Assembly (NCBI GenBank): GCA_965221195.1 | Contig: OZ244864.1 | Location: 2,418,001 to 2,482,000, forward strand | Source: Poriferisodalis sp965221195 | Lineage (GTDB): Bacteria > Actinomycetota > Acidimicrobiia > Acidimicrobiales > Poriferisodalaceae | Length of the DNA stretch: 64,000 nt | Reading direction: 5' to 3' | In this document: positions 24,060 through 32,472 of the stretch, piece after piece | Position numbering within the stretch: position 1 is the stretch's first letter | Layout of the letters: every line of letters begins with the position of its first letter | Program-made: the position numbers and the translations under genes | Notes under the pieces: model-generated | Told to the model about the DNA's origin: nothing | The model's input: the letters and a program-made list of their open reading frames with translations, nothing else | The model's database searches: none

Positions 24060-24983
24060 TCAGATCGCGTCGGCGAGCACAGATGGAAGATCAGGACAAA
24101 CGAACTCAAAGCCGTCATCGGTGAGCGCCTCAGGGAGCACACGAGCCGAGTCAAGCAGCAGCGCTTGGCCCATCTCGCCCAAGCCAGCACGGATGGCGAA
24201 CCGAGGCGCAGCCATGAACGACGGACGCCGCAACACTGCGCTCAGTGCTTTTTGAAAGTCACGCTGGCGGATGGGACTCGGTGATGTCAGGTTGAACGCC
24301 CCGCTCGCATCGCTGTCGATCAGATGACGGATTGCGCGCACTTCGTCATCCAAGCTGATCCAACTCCACCACTGTCGTCCGCTGCCGAGCGGACCGCCGG
24401 CACCGAGCCGGGTGATTCTCGCCATCCGTTTGATGGCTTCCGCCCCAGGCCCCACTACCAAACCGGTGCGTATGCGCACGAGCCGCACACCTGCGTCGGG
24501 GATAGGCACCGCGGCGCGTTCCCAGCGCTTACACACTTCGGCAAGAAAGCCGTCGCCGGGCAGCGATCGCTCAGTCAGCTCCTCTTCACCGCGGTCGCCG
24601 TAGAAGCCGATCGCCGAACTGCAAACAAACACCGACGGCTTGGCATCGAGCCCGCCAACAGCCTCTGCTAGCAGCTCGGTGGAATCGACTCGGCTGGACA
24701 TGATCGCCTCTTTGTGGGCAGATGTCCACCGCCCTCCGATGCTCTCGCCTGCCAGATGCACAATGGCGTCGAACCCCTCAAGAGCTGCCGCGTCTATGGC
24801 CTTCGCTGCCACATCCCACGCGATCACCGGCACTTCCGGTGCGTCGTCGGTGTCGGACACATTGAGCGGATCGGAACGACGGGAGATGCCAACAACCTCG
24901 TAGCCGTCAGCGCGCAGGCTGGCAGCCAGCGCGCCGCCGATCAGTCCTCGAATGCCGGTGATTGCAACTCGTCTGCTATTCAT
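24060..24983 (-). CDS. TIGR01777 family (YfcH-like) NAD-dependent epimerase/dehydratase relative
   Basis: Short-chain-like extended Rossmann protein, 307 residues, of unassigned function. The N-terminus RRVAITGIRGLIGGALAA holds the dinucleotide-binding glycines, VIHLAGESIGG is the fourth-strand motif, and SSAIGFYGDRGEE provides the YxxxK-like region with the lysine absent, as is usual in this family. The C-terminus has the family DUF1731-like part including SAVLRRPSFMAAPRFAI. ATG 24983 is chosen because it precedes the first strand directly; in-frame ATGs lie at 24992, 24995 and 25010. GGAG is only 3 nt from it, so a slightly earlier start is possible. Confidence 0.8.
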   Translation of the reverse strand: MNSRRVAITGIRGLIGGALAASLRADGYEVVGISRRSDPLNVSDTDDAPEVPVIAWDVAAKAIDAAALEGFDAIVHLAGESIGGRWTSAHKEAIMSSRVDSTELLAEAVGGLDAKPSVFVCSSAIGFYGDRGEEELTERSLPGDGFLAEVCKRWERAAVPIPDAGVRLVRIRTGLVVGPGAEAIKRMARITRLGAGGPLGSGRQWWSWISLDDEVRAIRHLIDSDASGAFNLTSPSPIRQRDFQKALSAVLRRPSFMAAPRFAIRAGLGEMGQALLLDSARVLPEALTDDGFEFVCPDLPSVLADAI

Positions 24984-25030
24984 CGCCTCCATCATGGCGC
25001 GCCGGAGCATCTCCGCAGAGCCACAAGCGG

Positions 25031-25084
25031 CACTGCTCGGGCTACCGCCCGACGAAACACTGCTCGGGCTACCGCCCGACGAAA
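25031..25084. repeat. 27-bp tandem duplication
   Basis: Two perfect copies at 25031-25057 and 25058-25084 starting CACTGCTCGGGCTACC. The stop of the enoyl-CoA hydratase gene (25069) lies in the second copy, so the duplicated DNA forms the gene's very 3' end and the start of the gap. Confidence 0.95.
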
Positions 25085-25851
25085 CAGCCGAGGCGGCGCT
25101 CTGTCACAGCTTTCATGCCCTCATCGGCATCTTCAGTGTTTGACAGGCGCAGCTGCTCTGCTGCCTCGCGCTGAGTGATCTCGCGTACCTTGTCGCCAAG
25201 ACCTAGCCGCAGCGTGGACTTGATGGAGCGCACTGCCAAGGGTGCATTAGCGGCGATCTCGCTGGCAACCTCCACGGCGCGCTCACGCACTTGGGCAGCG
25301 GGCACGCATTCATCAGCCAAGCCAAGCTCCGTCGCTTCGTCGCCTCGGTACCGCTTGGCCCCAAAAAGTATCCTGGCCGCGCGCTCGGGTCCAACCAGAG
25401 CCGGCAGCGTCACACTGAGACCGAACCCTTGATGAATACCCAGCGACGCGAAGTTCGCACAAAAGCGCGCCTCGGGACAAGTGATGCGGATATCTGGCAC
25501 CATCGCCAAGCCCAACCCGCCTCCAATGGCTGGGCCATGTACGGCCCCGACAATCGGCAGCGTCACATCAAACAGTCGCCCTGAGCCCTGATACAGCTCC
25601 AGCGTGGCACTGCCACCGACCTTTTCGTCAGCACCACCGCCCACGCCGTCGCCGCCCAAGTCTGCGCCAGCACAAAACGAGCGGCCCTCAGCAGCCAAGA
25701 CGGCACAACCGATGCTCATGTCCTCTTCCAAGGAGACCAGCGCATCGGCGATGTCGTGTACTTGGCGGTAGCTCAAGAAGTTATGCGGTGGACGGTCCAT
25801 GACTATCAGCCCAACTCGCCCGTGTCGTTCAACCCTCAGACCTTCAGCCAT
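25069..25851 (-). CDS. Enoyl-CoA hydratase/isomerase family protein
   Basis: Crotonase-fold enzyme of 260 residues. It contains AEGRSFCAGADLGGD at the first oxyanion loop, HGPAIGGGLGLAMVPDIRI at the second and FASLGIHQGFGLSVTLP, in which the glutamate positions of true hydratases are replaced (His-Gln-Gly), so isomerase, hydrolase or another crotonase activity is possible. ATG 25851 is preferred over the frame's first codon at 25944 because GGGAG lies 8 nt upstream and the canonical start of the fold follows. Product may cooperate with the acyl-CoA dehydrogenase and MaoC genes at 27-30 kb. Confidence 0.83.
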   Translation of the reverse strand: MAEGLRVERHGRVGLIVMDRPPHNFLSYRQVHDIADALVSLEEDMSIGCAVLAAEGRSFCAGADLGGDGVGGGADEKVGGSATLELYQGSGRLFDVTLPIVGAVHGPAIGGGLGLAMVPDIRITCPEARFCANFASLGIHQGFGLSVTLPALVGPERAARILFGAKRYRGDEATELGLADECVPAAQVRERAVEVASEIAANAPLAVRSIKSTLRLGLGDKVREITQREAAEQLRLSNTEDADEGMKAVTERRLGCFVGR

Positions 25852-25984
25852 TGCTGGTCTCCCATCACCAAATCGCCTGGTTGCACAACCTGCACCAGTT
25901 AGCCGACTCACGCTAGTGGCCGCCGAACTAGCGTGACCGCTCACAGAGGGCCGCTACCCATATGCCGGCAACGAAGGGACAACC

Positions 25985-26800
25985 GTGACGCAGACCTACA
26001 CCGAAGATGCAGTCAGCGAGACCGCAGCCCATGTGCGTTCCACATCAATCAACTGGGACGAACTGCTAGGCCGACTGCAGGCTGTGCTGCGGATTCGGAC
26101 AACACCCATCGGCATGAAGCTCTTTGAGTCCAAAGAAGACATGGAAGCTGTCCCTCGGTTGCGGCGCCCAACCGAAATCCACACAACTGACCAGATCGTG
26201 GCAATGGCGTGTCGGCTGAATTGGACGGTGGGCGTGACCATGGACGACCTCGTGGGTGCCCAGTGCGGTGCCGTCATCGGACTGCACCCTCAAGACGACA
26301 AGTGGCTGTCAGGCGACCACATGGCAGGTGTGTGGTTTGAGTCGCTCGAAGACGCCGCTGCTCACCAACATGCCATGGATGTCGTCGCTTTCGGCACCTA
26401 CACAGCAATGGCGGTGTCCCCGCTAGCAGCAGGACGCCTCAACCCACCCGATGTGTGCCTGATCTACGCCACACCCGCACAGATGATCATCCTCATCAAC
26501 GGCCTGCAATGGCGCGGCTACAAGAAGATGGAATGGGGCTGCGTGGGCGAGTCGGCGTGTGCTGACTCATGGGGCCGCGCGCTGCGCACCGGCGAGCCGA
26601 GTGTGTCGATCCCCTGCTTCGCAGAGCGGCGCTACGGCGGCGTGATGGAAGATGAACTGCTGATTGCCCTGACACCCGAAGACCTAGTGGTAGCAGTTGA
26701 CGGCATGGAGGCACTGTCACGCAACGGGCTGCGCTACCCGATCCCGCCCTATGGCATCCAAACCGACGCCCGAGCCGGCCTCGGCGTTAGCTACGACTAA
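25985..26800 (+). CDS. DUF169 family protein
   Basis: Conserved bacterial and archaeal protein of unknown function, 271 residues. Recognisable traits are TTPIGMKLF near residue 42, a cysteine in IVAMACRLNW and another in GAQCGAVIG, then LNPPDVCLIYATPAQMI and the C-terminal IPCFAERRYGG. The conserved cysteines could bind a metal or cluster, but this is only an observation. GTG 25985 has AAGGGA at good spacing. It starts a same-strand run with a VOC protein and an acyl-CoA dehydrogenase. Confidence 0.75.
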   Translation: MTQTYTEDAVSETAAHVRSTSINWDELLGRLQAVLRIRTTPIGMKLFESKEDMEAVPRLRRPTEIHTTDQIVAMACRLNWTVGVTMDDLVGAQCGAVIGLHPQDDKWLSGDHMAGVWFESLEDAAAHQHAMDVVAFGTYTAMAVSPLAAGRLNPPDVCLIYATPAQMIILINGLQWRGYKKMEWGCVGESACADSWGRALRTGEPSVSIPCFAERRYGGVMEDELLIALTPEDLVVAVDGMEALSRNGLRYPIPPYGIQTDARAGLGVSYD

Positions 26801-26885
26801 TCACACCACTGCTCACACCAAGACGAAGAAGACAAACCAGCCCAGCCCAGCGGCACCGCGTCCACGACCTGCCCTAGATTTGCCA

Positions 26886-26930
26886 CTGGGCTGTCTAACA
26901 CTGGGCTGGCTAACACTGGGCTGGCTAACA
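26886..26930 (+). repeat. 15-bp tandem repeat, three copies
   Basis: ACTGGGCTGGCTAAC three times (first with one change), in the 148-bp gap between the DUF169 and VOC genes. A related pair, GCCACAACTGGGCTA, occurs at 27363-27392 before the acyl-CoA dehydrogenase. Confidence 0.92.
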
Positions 26931-26948
26931 CAACGAGAGTGAGACAAC

Positions 26949-27359
26949 GTGGCACTGCAAACCACCAAAGAAGGCTTCGATTTAGGCATCGTCACCACCA
27001 ACGGCGATGAGATGCTTGCGTTCTACCGAGACGTGCTCGGGTTGGAGTTTGAGCAAACGCTGAACATGGAAAATGTCGGCATCGCCCAGATGCACCGGCT
27101 GCGGGCGGACAAGAGTGTGCTCAAGCTGGTGGTACCCGTCGCTGACGTCCCCGTCGGCGCCAACGGCGGTATCACCGGTGCCACCGGGCTGCGTTATTTC
27201 ACGTTCAACGTCGGAAACTTCGAGGAGGTTATGACTGCCTGCGAGGATGCCGACGCGAAGATCATCTGGCGACGGCTCGAAGCCCGGCCCGGTGTGGTGG
27301 TTGGGATGGTGGAAGACCCAGACGGCAACTGGGTGGAGTTCATCGACAATCCTGCTTGA
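26949..27359 (+). CDS. VOC family (glyoxalase/dioxygenase-like) protein
   Basis: Small vicinal-oxygen-chelate fold protein of 136 residues with two beta-alpha-beta-beta-beta modules: FDLGIVTTNGDEMLAFYRDVLGL at the start (quoted here in parts: TNGDEMLAFYRDVLGL) and GVVVGMVEDPDGNWVEFID at the end, the latter with the glutamate metal ligand. The first metal position is not a histidine, so a metal-dependent activity is uncertain. Such proteins include methylmalonyl-CoA epimerase and ring-cleavage enzymes. GTG start 26949 has a GAG-rich leader. It lies between DUF169 and an acyl-CoA dehydrogenase. Confidence 0.82.
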   Translation: MALQTTKEGFDLGIVTTNGDEMLAFYRDVLGLEFEQTLNMENVGIAQMHRLRADKSVLKLVVPVADVPVGANGGITGATGLRYFTFNVGNFEEVMTACEDADAKIIWRRLEARPGVVVGMVEDPDGNWVEFIDNPA

Positions 27360-27426
27360 CGGGCCACAACTGGGCTAGCCACAACTGGGCCGCGCTCAAG
27401 AGCCGCAGAGTCCGTCGGCGGCGCGG

Positions 27427-27439
27427 TAGGTTGCCGCGC
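27427..27439 (+). promoter_or_regulatory. -10 box TAGGTT, 7 nt before acyl-CoA dehydrogenase ATG
   Basis: Leaderless arrangement; lies just after a 15-bp repeat pair. Confidence 0.45.
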
Positions 27440-28696
27440 ATGGACTTCACCGTTCCCGCTGACATTGCACAGTTGCTCAACGATGTGGACACGTTCATTG
27501 ACGACGTCATCAAGCCCATTGAGAACGAAGACGACAACGTCCGCTTCTTCGATCACCGTCGGGAGGACTCGCGTACCGACTGGGAGCGCGACGGACTACC
27601 TAACGCCGAATGGGAAGCGCTGCTGGCGCGGATGCGCTCAGAGGCCGACAAGGCGGGATTCTTGCGTTGGCATCTGCCCGAGCGTTTCGGTGGCAGCAAC
27701 GGCACCAACTTGGGCATGGCGATCGTGCGCGAACATCTCGCTCGCCGTGGCTTGGGGCTGCACAACGATCTACAGAACGAGAACTCAATCATCGGCAACT
27801 TCCCGACTGTGCTGATGATGGAGCGCTACGGCTCAGCGGCTCAGCAGGAGTACTGGATACCGCGGATGCTCAAAGGCCAAGCCCGCATCGGGTTCGGCCT
27901 AACTGAGCCATTGCATGGCTCAGATGCCACTTGGATGGAGACCACGGCTGTGCGCGACGGCGACGAATGGGTCATCAACGGCGAGAAGTACTGGAACACC
28001 GGCCTTCATCACGCCACTCACGACTACATCTTCGCCCGCACCTCAGGGTCTCCCGGCGAAGGACACGGCATCACCTGCTTCATCGTTCCGGTGGACACCC
28101 CGGGATTTAGGGTCGAAAAGTTCATGTGGACCTTCAACATGCCCACCGACCACGCACATGTCCGGCTGACTGATGTGCGAGTGAGCAACGACGACATCTT
28201 GGGCACCGAGGGCCGGGGCCTGCAGACGGCGCAGCTCTTCGTACACGAGAACCGCATCCGCCAAGCGGCGTCCTCGGTGGGTGCAGGCCTGCACTGCATT
28301 GACGTGGCAGTCGACTACGTGAAGCACCGGACCACGTTCGGTAAACCGCTGGCGCAGAACCAAGCCATCCAGTTCCCGCTGGCGGAGCTGTACACCGAGG
28401 CTGAGATGATCCGAGCGCTTATCTGGAAGACCGCCTGGGAGATGGACGAAGGTGTCGACCACATGGAGATCACCGACAAAGTGGCCATGTGCAACTACCG
28501 GGGCAACCGGTTCTGCTGCGACGCGGCGGATCGAGCCATGCAGAGCTGTGGCGGCAACGGCTACGGGCGGCATATGCCTTTTGAGCACATCTACCGGCAC
28601 CACCGCCGGTACCGCATCACCGAGGGTTCAGAGGAGATCCAGATCCGCAAAGTCGCCGGCAAGCTGTTCGGCTTCGCGGGCAGGGCGAAGGGCTGA
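27440..28696 (+). CDS. Acyl-CoA dehydrogenase family protein
   Basis: FAD enzyme that oxidises acyl-CoA thioesters to 2-enoyl-CoA, 418 residues. N-terminal helical domain to about 150; middle beta domain begins GFGLTEPLHGSD; C-terminal helical domain has KHRTTFGKPLAQNQAIQF and QSCGGNGYGRHMPFE, ending RYRITEGSEEIQIR. This ending and HRRYR resemble the ACAD10/11-like subgroup. ATG 27440 lies 7 nt after TAGGTT, so leaderless. It is 80 bp from the VOC gene, same strand. The likely pathway is fatty acid or branched acid degradation with the nearby hydratases. Confidence 0.88.
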   Translation: MDFTVPADIAQLLNDVDTFIDDVIKPIENEDDNVRFFDHRREDSRTDWERDGLPNAEWEALLARMRSEADKAGFLRWHLPERFGGSNGTNLGMAIVREHLARRGLGLHNDLQNENSIIGNFPTVLMMERYGSAAQQEYWIPRMLKGQARIGFGLTEPLHGSDATWMETTAVRDGDEWVINGEKYWNTGLHHATHDYIFARTSGSPGEGHGITCFIVPVDTPGFRVEKFMWTFNMPTDHAHVRLTDVRVSNDDILGTEGRGLQTAQLFVHENRIRQAASSVGAGLHCIDVAVDYVKHRTTFGKPLAQNQAIQFPLAELYTEAEMIRALIWKTAWEMDEGVDHMEITDKVAMCNYRGNRFCCDAADRAMQSCGGNGYGRHMPFEHIYRHHRRYRITEGSEEIQIRKVAGKLFGFAGRAKG

Positions 28697-28752
28697 CGCA
28701 GCACCCAAGGGGCTAGGAGTTGGCGCAGCGCTCAGGTAGCGCAGGGTCAGCC

Positions 28753-28824
28753 CTGTCAGTGTCGCTCTGTCAGCGTCGCTCTATCAGTGTCAGTCGTTGT
28801 GTCAGTCGTTGTGTCAGTCGTCGA
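28753..28824. repeat. GTCAGTCGTTGT/CTGTCAGTGTCGCT short tandem repeats
   Basis: Two related repeat types, about 12-14 bp, each two to three copies, fill the convergent gap between the acyl-CoA dehydrogenase and MaoC genes and extend to the MaoC stop. Confidence 0.8.
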
Positions 28825-29236
28825 GGCGGGCGGTGGCTTTGCCGGTGAGGACCGGGCGGTCGTCTTGGTTGGTGGTAACGATGTCAAGGTCAACGAGGTG
28901 CTGGCCGTTCTCGTTGCGAATGGCGGTGACTTCAGCAGATGCGGTGAGTGTGTCGCCTGGCCATACTTGGCTGGTGAATCTCACGCCGTAATAGGTGAGT
29001 CGACCATCGCCAACGTAGTTAGTGAGCATGCGTCCGGTCATGCCCATAGTGAGCATTCCGTGGGCGAACACCGTCGGATAGCCGGCCACCTCGGTGACGA
29101 ACTTCTCGTCGGTGTGGACCGGGTTGTAATCGCCCGACGCTCCGGCGTACTGGACGATCTGGGTACGGGTTAGATCATCAACAATCTGCTCGGAGTAGCT
29201 GTCGCCAACGTTGAGTTGCGATGCGTTGAGTGCCAT
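28814..29236 (-). CDS. MaoC-like (R)-specific enoyl-CoA dehydratase, HadB-like
   Basis: Single hot-dog domain dehydratase of 140 residues. The hydratase-2 catalytic motif is intact: YAGASGDYNPVHTDEKF (Asp and His) followed by FAHGMLTMG. ATG 29236 is preferred over an upstream extension because AAAGG lies about 10 nt upstream and the hot-dog fold starts here. It sits 106 bp downstream of a FAS1-like dehydratase gene on the same strand. In mycobacteria such a catalytic half (HadB) pairs with a non-catalytic half (HadA or HadC); the two genes here show the same division, so a heterodimer is likely. Confidence 0.85.
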   Translation of the reverse strand: MALNASQLNVGDSYSEQIVDDLTRTQIVQYAGASGDYNPVHTDEKFVTEVAGYPTVFAHGMLTMGMTGRMLTNYVGDGRLTYYGVRFTSQVWPGDTLTASAEVTAIRNENGQHLVDLDIVTTNQDDRPVLTGKATARLDD

Positions 29237-29342
29237 GTATGTGTGCCTTTCTGTTTGTAAGAAGCCTGCGCCGATGGTCTTGGCGAGCCGTTGACCATCA
29301 ACCCGTTGACCGTCGATCCGCCTTCGACGGGTCAGCTGGGGC

Positions 29343-29897
29343 CTAGCCGTCGATGACTTTCTCGGTAACCACGCCAACGCCCTTGGCGGTGATGACTAGG
29401 TCGTCGTTGCGGTCTCGGTATTCGGTGATGGACTCTGAGAACTTGAGAATGCCCGCCCGCTTGGACTGCTTCTCCCAGCGCTCACCGTCGTAAGTGACCG
29501 TGTGCAGCACGTCGCCGGGCTTGAGATGGCGGTGATAGGTGAAGTGTTGCTCGGCGTGCAGTCCGCCCGCAGCCGCTCCAGACTGACTGCCGCTTTCGCT
29601 CTCGTCTGGGGTGCCAGCGCCATCAGACCCAGTGCTATCAGACCCAGCAAGATCACGGACCAGCGTGCCCGATGCCGTGCGGCCGCTGCCAAACCACTTT
29701 TTGTCGGCCTTGGGACGCAAGAAATAGTCGGGATCGAACTGTGCACTCGACTGCGCGAACGTGGGCGGCGCGATGATTGAGCCAACCTCGGTGCCGGCCG
29801 CATAGGCCGGATCGCTGTAAATCGGGTTGGTGTCGCCGATAGCCCTCGCGAACATCAAGATGTGCGAGGCCTCCACGGGAAATCGTTCGACTGCCAT
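29343..29897 (-). CDS. FAS1-type hot-dog dehydratase N-terminal protein, HadA-like
   Basis: Hot-dog fold protein of 184 residues. IGDTNPIYSDPAYA and IIAPPTFAQSS are present, but the catalytic histidine position is occupied by tyrosine and serine, so it probably supplies the substrate channel to the MaoC partner at 28814, as HadA does with HadB. An insert rich in Ser, Gly and Asp (GSDSTGSDGAGTPDES) splits the domain and contains a short duplicated unit (ATCAGACCCAG). ATG 29897 has an ideal AGAGGAG site 6 nt upstream. The pair may make or break 3-hydroxyacyl intermediates. Confidence 0.78.
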   Translation of the reverse strand: MAVERFPVEASHILMFARAIGDTNPIYSDPAYAAGTEVGSIIAPPTFAQSSAQFDPDYFLRPKADKKWFGSGRTASGTLVRDLAGSDSTGSDGAGTPDESESGSQSGAAAGGLHAEQHFTYHRHLKPGDVLHTVTYDGERWEKQSKRAGILKFSESITEYRDRNDDLVITAKGVGVVTEKVIDG

Positions 29898-30011
29898 GTC
29901 CGGCTCCTCTCGCGGCAGATTGCGTCAGGTTGCCGCCGACACATAATGGCAGCCGCGCAGCCTTGGTGCAGGCCGACCTAAGTGCTCGGCAACCAGATGC
30001 CCCGCAGACAA

Positions 30012-31754
30012 CTAGGCATCACCAGAGTCAAGTTCTTGAAACTCGGTATGCAGCACGGCATGCGTGACTGCTTCGGTGGCCGGCTCGGGCAGTTCAAAGT
30101 GGCCGAGTGCGTGGGCAATGAGCGCATCGTGAGCGGCCTGTCGTTCGGCGACGACATGATCAACTAAGCCTTCGCGCTCAAGATCGGCGGCGTCTGCGGG
30201 ATCTGCCGCCCAGGCCAGCACGGCCACGTTCGGATTGTGCTCGCGTGCGATGCGAGCTACCTGCTCCACTACTGAAGGCGGACTCTCGACTGCAAGCACA
30301 ATCCGTGCATCACGCAGACCTGCTCGCTCTGCGATGAGCTGGCGCGAGACGTCACCGATGATCACTCGTTTACCTGTCGAGGCCGCCCATTGCTGAGCTT
30401 CGGGGTCAAGCGACACGATGGTGTACGGGATGTGTGCGAGTTCGAGGGCGCTGACGATGCGACGCGCTCTCGGTCCGAAGCCGTTCACGACTGCGTGATC
30501 GGTGAGCGGTTCGTGCGGGTCGGTTGCGGGGCCGACCGTCGCCTCGACGTTGCGGCTTGGTCGACTGTCAGCTCTGGCTTCGAGCCGTGCGGCAAGCGAG
30601 TCGCCCCAGCGCACACCAAACGGGCTGAGCCCCATCAGTAGCACCGTGACGGCAATGAAGGCATCAGTGCCGTTGGCTAGGCCCGCGGGAACGAGGCCGA
30701 CCTGTTGGCCTGCGCGTTCGAGTACGAACGAGAACTCCCCGACTTGTGCCAGCACAATCGCCCCCGACACAACGACTGCCCGCGGCTGGCGCAGCAGCAA
30801 CGCAGCCGACGCGGTCGTACACAGTTTGATGACGACGACAGCGAAAGCAAGACCTGCCACCAACGGAAGGTTGCGGACGAGATAGCCGAGATCTAGCAAC
30901 ATGCCAATCGACACGAAGAACGTTGCCGAGAACAGAATCTGCAGCGGCATCACCTCACCGAGCGCTCGAGCGGCGACGCGGCTCTCGCTCACCATCAGCC
31001 CGGCGAGGAACGCACCGAGAGAGATAGACACGTCGAGCAGGCTCGTGAGGTACGCCGTGCCGAAACAAATCGCCAAGATGGCCAACAAGAACACCTCCGC
31101 AGACTGGAATCGCGAGACGTGCCGCAGCAGTGCAGGCATCAGGGTCCGGGCTGCGACGACCACGGCAAAGATGATTCCTGCCGCTTTGCCGAACGCGTAC
31201 AGGACATCGCCACCGCCTGTGGTCTCCCCGCCCAGCAACGGCACTGCCAGCACCATGACGACGATGGCGAGGTCTTGGAAGATGAGCAGGGCAATCGAAA
31301 CGTTGCCGGTCTGCGATGTGGTTGCACGCCGGTCGGCTAGCACCTTGAGCACGATGGCGGTACTGCTGAGAGACACAAGCATCCCGGTGAACACCGCCGT
31401 GGGCCAGTCAACTCCGAAGGCCATGACGAGGGCTGTCACGATGCCGGTAGTGAGTCCTACTTGGCTGGCACCGCCGATCAGGAACAACGACGCGAGCTGG
31501 CGTACCCGCTCAAGGCTGAACTCGATGCCGAGGGTGAACAGCAGCAGCATCACCCCGATGTCAGCCGACTGGTTGACGACATCGATGTCGCTGATGAGGC
31601 CGACCCCGCTGGGGCCGATGACCGCACCGGCGACGAGGAATCCGACGATTGGCACTACTCCCAAGCGCGACGACGCAAAAGCAATCAGTGTCCCTGCGAC
31701 CAGCAGGATCGCGAGTTCGGTCAACAGCGGCGGTGCCGATGCAGCTAGCAGCAC
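30012..31754 (-). CDS. KefB-like cation:proton antiporter with RCK (TrkA-N) domain
   Basis: Monovalent cation/proton antiporter, 580 residues, starting GTG at 31754. About 12 membrane segments to residue 400: VGFLVAGAVIGPSGVG, LLLFTLGIEFSLERVR, LSSTAIVLKVLADRRA and FQDLAIVVMVLAVPLLGG are the classic motifs. The C-terminal 150 residues form a nucleotide-binding RCK domain starting VVNGFGPRARRI (glycine motif), with GDVSRQLIAERAG and VLAVESPPSV, so activity is probably gated by a nucleotide. Such systems give potassium efflux or detoxification. It is the second antiporter in the window. Confidence 0.87.
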   Translation of the reverse strand: MLLAASAPPLLTELAILLVAGTLIAFASSRLGVVPIVGFLVAGAVIGPSGVGLISDIDVVNQSADIGVMLLLFTLGIEFSLERVRQLASLFLIGGASQVGLTTGIVTALVMAFGVDWPTAVFTGMLVSLSSTAIVLKVLADRRATTSQTGNVSIALLIFQDLAIVVMVLAVPLLGGETTGGGDVLYAFGKAAGIIFAVVVAARTLMPALLRHVSRFQSAEVFLLAILAICFGTAYLTSLLDVSISLGAFLAGLMVSESRVAARALGEVMPLQILFSATFFVSIGMLLDLGYLVRNLPLVAGLAFAVVVIKLCTTASAALLLRQPRAVVVSGAIVLAQVGEFSFVLERAGQQVGLVPAGLANGTDAFIAVTVLLMGLSPFGVRWGDSLAARLEARADSRPSRNVEATVGPATDPHEPLTDHAVVNGFGPRARRIVSALELAHIPYTIVSLDPEAQQWAASTGKRVIIGDVSRQLIAERAGLRDARIVLAVESPPSVVEQVARIAREHNPNVAVLAWAADPADAADLEREGLVDHVVAERQAAHDALIAHALGHFELPEPATEAVTHAVLHTEFQELDSGDA

Positions 31755-31834
31755 TTACCCCAAGACTATGGGCGCGGAGGCTCAGGGCGCAGAAACTACG
31801 GGCGCAGACCGGTTGTTGTGTCCGCAGTCAGGTG

Positions 31835-32287
31835 TCACGCCGGAGCCGTGGCCGGGGGCACAGCTGTCGCCTGCAATGCATCGACCCGGTTCACAATGGC
31901 CCGCAAGTCAACGCGCAGTTCGTCAATGCGACGGTCCACGGCATCAACGCGCTTGTCAACGGCATCGATCTTGGTTTCAACAGCATCGATCTTGGTGTCA
32001 ACGATGTCGAAGCGGGCATCCACCGCCTCAAAGCGGGCATCCACCGCCTCAAAGCGGGCATCCACCAACTCAAAGCGGGCATCGATCCGGCCGTTCTGTT
32101 CGTCAAAGCGAACATTGACGAGATCGATAACACCGTCGATGCGGTGGTTCACACCTGCCGCAACAGTGTCGATGCGATCGTTGACGCTCGCAAAACCCCA
32201 CTTGATAATCGCCCAGACACCACCTGCGAACGCAACGGCGATACCGACGACGACTGTAAGCAACGGCGGAACACTTGACCAGTCCAT
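31835..32287 (-). CDS. Membrane-anchored coiled-coil protein with heptad repeats
   Basis: Not assigned to a family. The 150-residue product has one hydrophobic segment (VPPLLTVVVGIAVAFAGG, about residues 6-30) and then an almost unbroken heptad pattern of the form ARFEAVD, TKIDAVE, KRVDAVD, repeated about ten times, which predicts a long rod facing the cytoplasm or exterior. Part of the rod is made by a 21-bp tandem repeat. The ATG at 32287 is chosen because TTGCAT-16 nt-TAGTAT lies upstream, with the -10 element 7 nt before the ATG. The gene lies between the antiporter and the large secreted protein. Resembles tail or phage-coil-like DUF1640-type proteins, but this is uncertain. Confidence 0.6.
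   Translation of the reverse strand: MDWSSVPPLLTVVVGIAVAFAGGVWAIIKWGFASVNDRIDTVAAGVNHRIDGVIDLVNVRFDEQNGRIDARFELVDARFEAVDARFEAVDARFDIVDTKIDAVETKIDAVDKRVDAVDRRIDELRVDLRAIVNRVDALQATAVPPATAPA
32010..32072 (-). repeat. 21-bp tandem repeat, three copies
   Basis: AAGCGGGCATCCACCGCCTCA three times (third with changes) in the coiled-coil gene; each unit encodes one heptad. Confidence 0.93.
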
Positions 32288-32322
32288 GGAGTTGATACTA
32301 CGCGACATCGCAGCCGATGCAA
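32288..32322 (-). promoter_or_regulatory. Promoter TTGCAT-16 nt-TAGTAT before coiled-coil gene
   Basis: -35 at 32317-32322, -10 at 32295-32300, then 7 nt to ATG 32287. The best promoter match in the window; decides the start of the gene. Confidence 0.55.
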
Positions 32323-32472
32323 GCCAATATATTGAGCCTTCGTCAGGCAACTAACACTGCCGCCCGCTTTGACGCTGGGCACTGCGACAGCACACGAACG
32401 AAACCTCTGTCCGGCACCGCAGACCAAACCTGCACACCAGCAGGCCGTGCGGCGGTTGGGGTTGGCCGCTTG

